Both the position numbers and the translations under genes were made by a program. 8,559 nt of DNA from Oscillospiraceae bacterium. GTDB taxonomy: Bacteria > Bacillota > Clostridia > Oscillospirales > Acutalibacteraceae. Below, in pieces: positions 1 to 4,990 of the stretch (the stretch's first letter is position 1; each line of letters begins with the position of its first letter). Location of the stretch: assembly GCA_902797915.1 (NCBI GenBank), contig CADBUK010000162.1, forward strand, positions 1-8,559. Reading direction: 5' to 3'. A model generated the notes under the pieces. The model saw nothing but the letters and a program-made list of their open reading frames with translations, ran no database searches and was not told where the DNA came from.

Positions 1-2
1 GT

Positions 3-77
3 GGCCCGTTGGTCAAGCGGTTAAGACATCGCCCTCTCACGGCGAAAACAGGAGTTCGATTCTCCTACGGGTCACCA
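3..77 (+). tRNA. tRNA-Glu (anticodon CUC)
   Basis: A complete cloverleaf can be drawn. The acceptor stem GGCCCGT (3-9) pairs with ACGGGTC (67-73). The anticodon stem is TCGCC/GGCGA (29-33, 41-45) around the loop CTCTCAC, which places anticodon CUC at 36-38 and so reads GAG (Glu). The T arm is AGGAG-TTCGATT-CTCCT. The discriminator is A74 and CCA is encoded at 75-77. The two bases before position 3 belong to the leader. It reads towards the 5S gene and is probably co-transcribed with it; its own promoter would lie outside the window. Confidence 0.97.
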
Positions 78-79
78 CA

Positions 80-104
80 GACCTTGAGAATACCAACGAA
101 GGTC
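80..104 (+). other. Spacer hairpin between tRNA-Glu and 5S rRNA
   Basis: GACCTT (80-85) and AAGGTC (99-104) can form a 6-bp stem with a 13-nt loop just behind the tRNA CCA end. There is no T-run, so it is not a terminator. A role as a processing element of a joint tRNA-5S precursor is inference. Confidence 0.35.
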
Positions 105-139
105 ACGTAAATAACGGCGATTAAAAGTTGTCGTTCATA

Positions 140-255
140 GTCGGTGTCTATTACGAAGAGGGTCCACCCGTTCCCATCCCGAACACGGTAGTTAAGCTCT
201 TCAGTGCCGAAAATACTTGGCGGGCAGCTGCCTGGGAAAATAGGTCGATGCTGAC
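140..255 (+). rRNA. rrf: 5S ribosomal RNA
   Basis: The sequence has the recognisable 5S core: the CCGTTCCCATCCCGAACACGG block, the GTTAAGCTCTTCAG block, and the TACTTGGCGGGCAGCTGCCTGGGA block. The ends were set from helix I, where GTCGGTGTC (140-148) pairs with GATGCTGAC (247-255) including G-U pairs. That gives about 116 nt, the normal bacterial length. A terminator hairpin follows within 10 nt. No 23S sequence lies upstream in the window; a tRNA-Glu sits there instead, so this is either the tail of an rRNA operon or a detached tRNA-5S unit. Exact ends may differ by 1-2 nt. Confidence 0.96.
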
Positions 256-261
256 ATCATT

Positions 262-294
262 AAATCCCTTCCTTGCAAAAGGAAGGGATTTATC
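262..294. terminator. Terminator hairpin between 5S rRNA and the convergent small ORF
   Basis: AAATCCCTTCC and GGAAGGGATTT form a perfect 11-bp stem around an 8-nt loop (TTGCAAAA). It lies 6 nt after the 5S end. The U-run is short on both strands, but A/T pairs close the stem base in both directions, so it may serve the 5S transcript and the opposing small ORF alike. Confidence 0.8.
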
Positions 295-316
295 TTTGTC
301 GGCTTTTAATGCGGAA

Positions 317-403
317 TTAGGAATTAAAAAGAGGGACGCCGAGGTCGGCGAACACCGTTGCTATCAGCACGGCTGCAAGCAGAATTGAAATTACTTTTTT
401 CAT
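317..403 (-). CDS. Putative 28-aa signal-peptide-like small protein
   Basis: A short frame with a strong start signal: AAGGAG lies 7 nt before the ATG (ATG complement at 401-403), and TAA is at 317-319. The product begins MKKVISILLAAVLIATVFA and ends in DLGVPLFNS. It has a basic start, a hydrophobic core of about 14 residues and a V-F-A site that looks like a signal peptidase I cleavage site (AxA-like), leaving only about nine residues. It lies convergent to the 5S gene and shares the hairpin at 262-294. No function is recognised. It could be a real secreted or membrane micropeptide, or the surviving 5' end of a decayed secreted-protein gene. The near-ideal ribosome binding site and a possible promoter upstream favour real translation. 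Confidence 0.5.
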   Translation of the reverse strand: MKKVISILLAAVLIATVFADLGVPLFNS

Positions 404-439
404 AGTTTTTCTCCTTAAAAATTTAATGGGGAATTGCCG

Positions 440-474
440 ATTATATTTTACAAAAAATCAGGGCAGGGTTTCAA
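440..474 (-). promoter_or_regulatory. Possible promoter of the 28-aa ORF
   Basis: On the minus strand TTGAAA (469-474) is followed after 18 nt by TAAAAT (445-450). An overlapping TATAAT (440-445) lies too far (23 nt) from the same -35. The positions fit a short leader ahead of the ATG at 403. AT-rich DNA makes chance matches common. Confidence 0.4.
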
Positions 475-553
475 TGGTAATTGTATATATAATGCTTACG
501 CTTTATTGTTGCAATATGACTATTTGAAACTCGGCGGGGCAGTACGTCAGGAT

Positions 554-582
554 TTGACTTTGAAATATATATGATGTATATT
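554..582 (+). promoter_or_regulatory. Sigma-A-type promoter for the two-TM protein
   Basis: TTGACT (554-559), a 17-nt spacer, then TATATT (577-582). Transcription would start near 589, leaving a leader of about 25 nt that contains little beyond the ribosome binding site at 600-604. Confidence 0.75.
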
Positions 583-612
583 AATAGCATATTATTTTAA
601 GAGGTTATGCTT

Positions 613-1290
613 ATGAAGGCTTCAGGTCAACATAAATTCTACGGCAAGCAGGCGATGACGCTCGGCATTTTTATAATTATTGCGGGCTTTATTGCGGCAA
701 TTGCCGTTGCAAATACAGTTAACGCAAAGGAAACCGTGGTGCCTGCAACTAACTACAGTGATTCTCAGATTGAGGATAAGCAGATTTACGAGTTTAAAAA
801 CGCAATTTTGTTTGACGAATATGCGGTTTCCGAGTACAGCGGCGGCAAAACGAAGGACCATTTTTACGTTGTCGGCAAGTATGACAGAAGCAGTGCGGAC
901 TGGGTGCTTTATTCCGTTTGCCTTAATGAAAAAGACGAGCTTTTTGCGGAGTTTGACAAGTACGTCAATAACTCTGAGCTTCAGGTAGGCGATGTGGAAA
1001 TTTCCTTCTGCGCAAGGGCAAACAATTACCTTAACGAAGACCAGCAAATCCGCGGTTATTATATAGTTGCCGCAAACGAGTTCAGCAAAAAGGCGTTTGA
1101 CGGAGAAGCGCTGATTGAAAGGAATTATAATTATACCTATATCTTTGACAGCGCCGATAAGCTTGAAGGCTTTAACAAACGCAACGGCTTGATTGAGGGC
1201 TTCACGCTGGCAGCTCTTTTTGCCGTAATAGCCTTAGGAATAGTAATTTTTTACAGGAATTTAAGGCGCATAATCAGAGGAGACGTGTAA
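613..1290 (+). CDS. Two-TM membrane protein with extracytoplasmic domain, unknown function
   Basis: The 225-residue product starts at the ATG at 613. AGAGG at 600-604 lies 8 nt from this ATG but only 2 nt from the in-frame ATG at 607. Residues 14-36 form a first membrane helix after a short basic N-terminus. Residues 192-214 form a second one, followed by the basic tail RNLRRIIRGDV. This predicts both ends inside and a loop of about 155 residues (37-191) outside. The loop is mixed alpha/beta and rich in Tyr, Asp and Glu, and carries two cysteines (C103, C133) that could form a disulfide. I do not recognise the family and see no catalytic motif. It is monocistronic, with its own promoter and terminator. 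A sensory or cell-envelope role is possible but unsupported. Confidence 0.88.
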   Translation: MKASGQHKFYGKQAMTLGIFIIIAGFIAAIAVANTVNAKETVVPATNYSDSQIEDKQIYEFKNAILFDEYAVSEYSGGKTKDHFYVVGKYDRSSADWVLYSVCLNEKDELFAEFDKYVNNSELQVGDVEISFCARANNYLNEDQQIRGYYIVAANEFSKKAFDGEALIERNYNYTYIFDSADKLEGFNKRNGLIEGFTLAALFAVIALGIVIFYRNLRRIIRGDV

Positions 1291-1326
1291 AACAAAAGGC
1301 TTGGAAATCCAAGCCTTCTTTGTTTT
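1291..1326 (+). terminator. Rho-independent terminator after the two-TM protein gene
   Basis: AAGGCTTGG (1296-1304) and CCAAGCCTT (1309-1317) form a 9-bp stem with an AAAT loop. The flanks AACAAA and TTTGTT can extend it, and a T-rich tail (CTTTGTTTT) follows. It begins directly after the stop codon. Confidence 0.88.
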
Positions 1327-1450
1327 GTCGAGCTTTGCTCGACAGTGAAATTCGCGCTTTGCGCGAGTTAAATTTTTGCTTCGCAAAAGCTAAATTGCTT
1401 CGCAGTGAAATTTGCCTGCGGCAAGTTTCGGGTGGGCTTTGCCCACACCC
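1327..1450. repeat. Array of six mini-hairpins with 9-nt AG[TC][GT]AAATT spacers
   Basis: Six small perfect palindromes with 3-nt loops follow one another. H1 is GTCGAGC-TTT-GCTCGAC (1327-1343). H2 is CGCGC-TTT-GCGCG (1353-1365). H3 is TTTGC-TTC-GCAAA (1375-1387). H4 is GC-TTC-GC (1397-1403). H5 is TGCC-TGC-GGCA (1413-1423). H6 is GTGGGC-TTT-GCCCAC with flanking GG/CC (about 1430-1449). H1 to H5 are separated by four spacers of exactly 9 nt: AGTGAAATT, AGTTAAATT, AGCTAAATT and AGTGAAATT. The H5-H6 gap is degenerate (AGTTTC). Stems differ in sequence but keep their pairing, while spacers are nearly constant. The array fills the gap between the upstream terminator and the end of the convergent acyltransferase gene. 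Its function is unknown; it may be a dispersed intergenic repeat, a mobile palindromic element, or a 3'-end structure. Confidence 0.85.
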
Positions 1451-1452
1451 AA

Positions 1453-2508
1453 TTATTTTTTCTTTGGTGTGAGCAGGAATTTTGTTATGGAATCACACAC
1501 CATTTTAAGCAGGATTGCAAGCACGACCGTTGCAACGAACATCGCAAAATAGTAGCAAACAAGCCCCTTGTCAACGTAAAAGATTTTCTGCGCAACCTCC
1601 TTCGGCAATCTGTTGAACAGCAGATAAATCTCAAAGGAATACAGCCCGAAGAACGATAAAAGCTTTTTAATTCTCGGTATCGGCAGCAACGGCAGAACTG
1701 CAGATACAAGGAAAATCATTCCGATTGCAAGCGGCCAGAAAACCACTCTTTCAATAAAATAATGCTTTTCAATCAGCCCCGCAAAACAGTGGTTGAACAC
1801 GCAAACGCCCGCAATTAAAGCGGAGGAAACGAGCACAACAAGCGGAGTCGGCAGGGTTTTGCCCTCCTTAACAAGCTTGCCAAGCCAGCAGCCGAAGAAA
1901 AACATCGGAGTTCTTAAAATTCCTATCTCCCAGTTTTCAAACCAGCCGCGGTGGCGCAGGAAAACATAGCAATAAAAGCCTATGCTTAAAACCCACAGCA
2001 GTGCAAGTCCGAAAATCCTGTAACGCTCAATCAGCTTGTGAATAAAAGGGTATAGCGCATAAAGGATTATGATTATTGAAAAATACCAGAACGCCCAGTC
2101 GCCCTTTGTAAAAAACGAAAGCGTGGTAATGTTTTCAAGATAGTCAAAAACATTGCCGCTTGTCATTGTAATTGAGTAATAAAGCGAGGTTACGATAAAC
2201 AGCGGCGGCAGAACGCGAACCGCTCTGCGCTTATAAAACTCGCGGATGTTGCCGTTTTTGGAAAAGGAGTAGTAAAGCCCGATACCCGAAAGAATCAGGA
2301 AGATGTCAACGCCGAGATTTCCGTAATCGTGAATAACCTTGATAATGTCATACATAAAGGCAAACTGCGGTCTTCCCACCTTCATAAGACGGGAGTGAAA
2401 TATTACAAGAATAATTGCCGAAATCCCGAACAAAACGTCCCTGCATTCGCTGATTTGCCCAAGATTATACGTCAGCCATTTTGAATTTTTAATTGATTTT
2501 TCAGCCAT
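1453..2508 (-). CDS. Membrane acyltransferase, family 3
   Basis: The 351-residue polytopic membrane protein has about ten hydrophobic segments and the layout of acyltransferase family 3 (Acyl_transf_3, OafA/NodX-like). These enzymes transfer acetyl or other acyl groups to cell-surface sugars. Visible signatures are a His in the first helix (H38 in VIFHSR), GNLGVDIFLILSG (63-75), the basic patch FYKRRAVRVLPP (91-102) after helix 2, and WAFWYFSII (138-146). The late motif SFEIYLLFN (291-299) lacks the His often seen there. There is no C-terminal SGNH domain, and the tail is short and basic. The start has a weak site (AGGT, 8 nt upstream). It lies 58 nt behind ilvE with no clear promoter of its own, so it is probably read through from ilvE. 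The acceptor substrate cannot be told. Confidence 0.88.
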   Translation of the reverse strand: MAEKSIKNSKWLTYNLGQISECRDVLFGISAIILVIFHSRLMKVGRPQFAFMYDIIKVIHDYGNLGVDIFLILSGIGLYYSFSKNGNIREFYKRRAVRVLPPLFIVTSLYYSITMTSGNVFDYLENITTLSFFTKGDWAFWYFSIIIILYALYPFIHKLIERYRIFGLALLWVLSIGFYCYVFLRHRGWFENWEIGILRTPMFFFGCWLGKLVKEGKTLPTPLVVLVSSALIAGVCVFNHCFAGLIEKHYFIERVVFWPLAIGMIFLVSAVLPLLPIPRIKKLLSFFGLYSFEIYLLFNRLPKEVAQKIFYVDKGLVCYYFAMFVATVVLAILLKMVCDSITKFLLTPKKK

Positions 2509-2525
2509 ATTTCGTACCTGTAATT

Positions 2526-2557
2526 AAGGCTTGCAAACCGTGGAGCTTGCAAGCCTT
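2526..2557. terminator. Intergenic hairpin between ilvE and the acyltransferase gene (partial terminator/attenuator)
   Basis: AAGGCTTGCAA (2526-2536) and TTGCAAGCCTT (2547-2557) form a perfect 11-bp stem with a 10-nt loop. On the minus strand, in the ilvE-to-acyltransferase direction, the stem is followed by AATTACAGG rather than a U-run, and the ribosome binding site begins 6 nt later. Termination is therefore probably incomplete. The better T-run (CCTTTTAT) lies on the plus strand, where no gene needs it. Confidence 0.6.
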
Positions 2558-2566
2558 TTATAATTA

Positions 2567-3598
2567 TTAGTCAACCTTGATTTCGTGAACCCAGCCTTCA
2601 GGACCTTCAATTGTGCCCATCTGGATACCTGTTAAGGTTTCGTAAAGTTTTTTGGTTACGGGACCCATTTCGTCCATACCGCTCGGGAAGCAGATTTCGT
2701 TGCCGTGGTCAACAATCTTGCCAACGGGGCTGATAACCGCAGCCGTGCCGCAAAGACCGCATTCCGCAAAATCCTTAACCTCGTCAAAACGAACCTTTCT
2801 GTGCTCAACCTTTAAGCCGAGGATTTCCTCTGCAACAACGCAGAGCGAACGCCTTGTGATTGACGGAAGGATTGAATCTGATTTAGGAGTAACAACGGTG
2901 CCGTCCTTGGTTACGAACAGGAAGTTTGCGCCGCCTGTTTCCTCAACATAGGTTCTTGTGCCTGCGTCAAGGTACATATTTTCGTCATAGCCCTGATTGT
3001 GAGCGTCAACAATTGCGTAAAGGCTCATTGCGTAGTTAAGGCCTGCTTTGATATGGCCCGTGCCGTGAGGAGCAGCGCGGTCAAAATCGCAAACGCGGAT
3101 TGTAATCGGCTTTGCGCCGCCCTTGAAGTAGGGGCCTACAGGTGTGCAGAACATTCTGAACTGATATTCGTCTGCAGGCTTTACGCCGATAACGGAGTTT
3201 GAGCCGAACATAAACGGACGGATGTAAAGCGTTGCGCCGCTGCCGTAGGGCGGAACCCACGCTGCGTTTGCCGCTACAACCTTTTCAACAGCCTCAATAA
3301 ATTTGTCCTCGGGGAATACGGGCATCTGCAGCCTTTTTGCAGACTCCGCAAGCCTTGAAGCGTTGAGGTCGGGGCGGAAGCAAACGATTTTGCCGTCAGC
3401 GGTTGTGTAAGCCTTTAAGCCCTCAAATACGGTCTGAGCGTACTGCAGCACGCATGCACATTCGCTCATCGTAATATTGTTGTCGGTTGTTAATTCGCCG
3501 TCGTCCCACTTGCCGTCCTTGAAGTTTGAAACAAAGCGGTAATCGGTTGGCATATAGCCGAAGCCGAGGGAAGACCAGTCAATGTTTTTCTTTTCCAT
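2567..3598 (-). CDS. ilvE: Branched-chain amino acid aminotransferase
   Basis: A PLP-dependent (fold type IV) transaminase of 343 residues, a normal length for bacterial type II BCAT. It interconverts Leu, Ile and Val with their 2-oxo acids using 2-oxoglutarate/glutamate (EC 2.6.1.42) in the cytosol. Visible motifs are LQYAQTVFEGLKAY (51-64), RPDLNASRL (75-83), the PLP-binding lysine K184 in GHIKAGLNYA, the conserved glutamate E220 in YVEETGGANF, and CGTAAVISPVG (283-293). The start at 3598 is chosen because AAAGGAG lies 8 nt upstream; the frame stays open 13 codons further, but without a ribosome binding site. The promoter is at 3644-3672 and the leader is only about 40 nt, so a T-box or long attenuator is excluded. 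The acyltransferase gene lies downstream on the same strand. Confidence 0.96.
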   Translation of the reverse strand: MEKKNIDWSSLGFGYMPTDYRFVSNFKDGKWDDGELTTDNNITMSECACVLQYAQTVFEGLKAYTTADGKIVCFRPDLNASRLAESAKRLQMPVFPEDKFIEAVEKVVAANAAWVPPYGSGATLYIRPFMFGSNSVIGVKPADEYQFRMFCTPVGPYFKGGAKPITIRVCDFDRAAPHGTGHIKAGLNYAMSLYAIVDAHNQGYDENMYLDAGTRTYVEETGGANFLFVTKDGTVVTPKSDSILPSITRRSLCVVAEEILGLKVEHRKVRFDEVKDFAECGLCGTAAVISPVGKIVDHGNEICFPSGMDEMGPVTKKLYETLTGIQMGTIEGPEGWVHEIKVD

Positions 3599-3643
3599 AG
3601 TGAACACTCCTTTGTTCTGTATATTTATAAATAACACCTAATA

Positions 3644-3672
3644 ATTTTACTACCATTATATTTCATTGTCAA
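3644..3672 (-). promoter_or_regulatory. Promoter of ilvE
   Basis: On the minus strand consensus TTGACA (3667-3672) is followed by a 17-nt spacer and TAAAAT (3644-3649). Transcription would start near 3637, about 40 nt before the ATG, with AAAGGAG in between. It lies back to back with the promoter of the flavodiiron gene. Confidence 0.8.
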
Positions 3673-3689
3673 GTGCGCATAAAAAACAG

Positions 3690-3718
3690 TTGAGATTTGT
3701 GTTGAGATATATTATTAT
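3690..3718 (+). promoter_or_regulatory. Promoter of the flavodiiron protein gene
   Basis: TTGAGA (3690-3695), a 17-nt spacer and TATTAT (3713-3718). A second TTGAGA at 3702-3707 has no well-spaced -10. The leader would be about 35 nt and ends in GGAGG (3749-3753), 7 nt before the ATG. The two -35 boxes of the divergent promoters are 17 nt apart. Confidence 0.65.
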
Positions 3719-3760
3719 ATATAAGGAATATTTTAAGTTTAAACAAACGGAGGTTGTTTT

Positions 3761-4921
3761 ATGAAAAAATTATCTGACGCTGTTATTTATATCGGGCAGG
3801 ACGACAAGGAGCTGGATTTGTTTGAAAGCCAGTATATGATTGAAAACGGAATGGCATATAATTCTTATGTTATTATTGATGAAAAAATTGCCGTTATGGA
3901 AACGATTGATAAAAGAAAAACTGCCGAGTGGTTTGCCGATTTGGAAGCTGCGCTTGACGGCAGAACGCCTGATTATCTCGTTATCTCCCACCTTGAGCCT
4001 GACCACGCCTCAAACATAGGCAAATTCTGTGAAAAATACCCGAAGGCTACGCTTGTCGGCAACGCAAAAACCTTTGCAATGCTGCCGCAGTTTTTTGAGC
4101 TTGAGCCTTCTGTTGAAAAGCTTACCGTTAAGGAGGGGGACACCCTGTCGCTCGGCTCTCACGAATTAACCTTTATTATGACGCCTATGATTCACTGGCC
4201 CGAGGTTATGATGGAATATGAGAAATCAGAGGGCTTTTTCTTCTCCGCGGACGCGTTCGGCAAGTTCGGCACGCTTGATACTGACGAGGACTGGGCTTGC
4301 GAGGCAAGACGTTACTATTTCAACATCGTCGGCAAATACGGCGCGCAGGTTCAAAGCCTGCTCAAAAAGGCGGCGGTGCTTGATATTAAGACAATCTGCC
4401 CGCTTCACGGCCCGATTTTGACCGAAAATCTTGAATACTATATCAATCTTTATAACATCTGGTCAAGCTACGGCGTTGAAACCGAGGGCGTATTCATCGC
4501 TTACGCTTCCGTTCACGGCAACACCAAGGGCGCCGCAGAAAAGATGAAGGAAATTCTTGAGGCAAAGGGCTGCCCGAAGGTTGCAATTGCGGATTTGTCG
4601 CGCGACGATATTGCGGAGTGCGTTGAGGACGCGTTCCGTTACGGCAAGGTTGTGCTTGCGGCTTCAAGCTATGACGGCGGCGTATTTCTGCCGATGGAGG
4701 ATTTTCTCACTCATTTAAAGGCAAAAGCTTATCAGGGCAGAAAAATTGCAATAATTGAGAACGGAAGCTGGGCTCCGAGTGCTGCAAGGACAATCAAGGC
4801 TTCGCTTGAAACTATGAAGAACACCACCGTTTGCGAGGGCACGGTTACAATCAAATCAACCGTTAAGCCTGAAAATATTGCGGCTATGGAAGCGCTTGCA
4901 GACGAACTTCTTGCTGATTAA
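3761..4921 (+). CDS. fprA: FprA-family A-type flavodiiron protein (O2/NO reductase)
   Basis: The 386-residue protein has the two-domain layout of class A flavodiiron proteins, which reduce O2 to water and/or NO to N2O in the cytosol of anaerobes, usually with electrons from rubredoxin. The N-terminal metallo-beta-lactamase-like part carries the diiron ligand set HLEPDH (H77, E79, D81, H82), H145 in MIHWPE, D164 in FFSADAFG and H216 in PLHGPIL; all are present. The C-terminal flavodoxin-like domain (about 244-386) has the FMN phosphate loop YASVHGNT (248-255) and SSYDGGVFLPMEDF (302-315). There is no fused rubredoxin or flavin reductase domain, and no rubredoxin gene is in the window. The strong site GGAGG lies 7 nt before the ATG. 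It is divergent from ilvE. Preference for O2 over NO cannot be read from the sequence. Confidence 0.96.
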   Translation: MKKLSDAVIYIGQDDKELDLFESQYMIENGMAYNSYVIIDEKIAVMETIDKRKTAEWFADLEAALDGRTPDYLVISHLEPDHASNIGKFCEKYPKATLVGNAKTFAMLPQFFELEPSVEKLTVKEGDTLSLGSHELTFIMTPMIHWPEVMMEYEKSEGFFFSADAFGKFGTLDTDEDWACEARRYYFNIVGKYGAQVQSLLKKAAVLDIKTICPLHGPILTENLEYYINLYNIWSSYGVETEGVFIAYASVHGNTKGAAEKMKEILEAKGCPKVAIADLSRDDIAECVEDAFRYGKVVLAASSYDGGVFLPMEDFLTHLKAKAYQGRKIAIIENGSWAPSAARTIKASLETMKNTTVCEGTVTIKSTVKPENIAAMEALADELLAD

Positions 4922-4933
4922 TTAATAACAGGC

Positions 4934-4961
4934 TTGCAAAAGGGCGCTTGCCCTTTTTGCA
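4934..4961 (+). terminator. Hairpin terminator after the flavodiiron gene
   Basis: GCAAAAGGGC (4936-4945) and GCCCTTTTTGC (4950-4960) form a stem with a GCTT loop and one bulged T. The T-run is part of the 3' arm, so the hairpin may be leaky. I see no convincing promoter between it and the transporter start at 4991; some read-through into that gene is therefore possible. Confidence 0.65.
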
Positions 4962-4990
4962 TTTACGCCGTGACATAAGAGGCTTTTAAA

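Noticed and set aside
128..388. 86-codon plus-strand open frame
   Set aside because: It runs through the whole 5S rRNA and its terminator hairpin and has no ribosome binding site.
484..600. 39-codon minus-strand ORF in the gap before the two-TM gene
   Set aside because: No ribosome binding site and AT-rich low-information composition; it runs across the promoter of the two-TM gene.
607..612. Upstream ATG at 607 as the start of the two-TM protein
   Set aside because: The ribosome binding site AGAGG is only 2 nt away from it, but 8 nt from the ATG at 613.
622..1047. 141-codon minus-strand open frame
   Set aside because: Shadow of the two-TM protein gene, which has the promoter, ribosome binding site and terminator.
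1327..1450. CRISPR array
   Set aside because: Units are about 22 nt with tiny stems of varying sequence and constant 9-nt links; there are no long unique spacers of equal length and no cas genes.
3599..3637. Longer ilvE start 13 codons upstream
   Set aside because: It overlaps the predicted transcript start and lacks a ribosome binding site, and the AAAGGAG for the ATG at 3598 lies inside it.
3599..3640. T-box or attenuator ahead of ilvE
   Set aside because: The predicted leader is only about 40 nt, without a terminator hairpin or T-box core.
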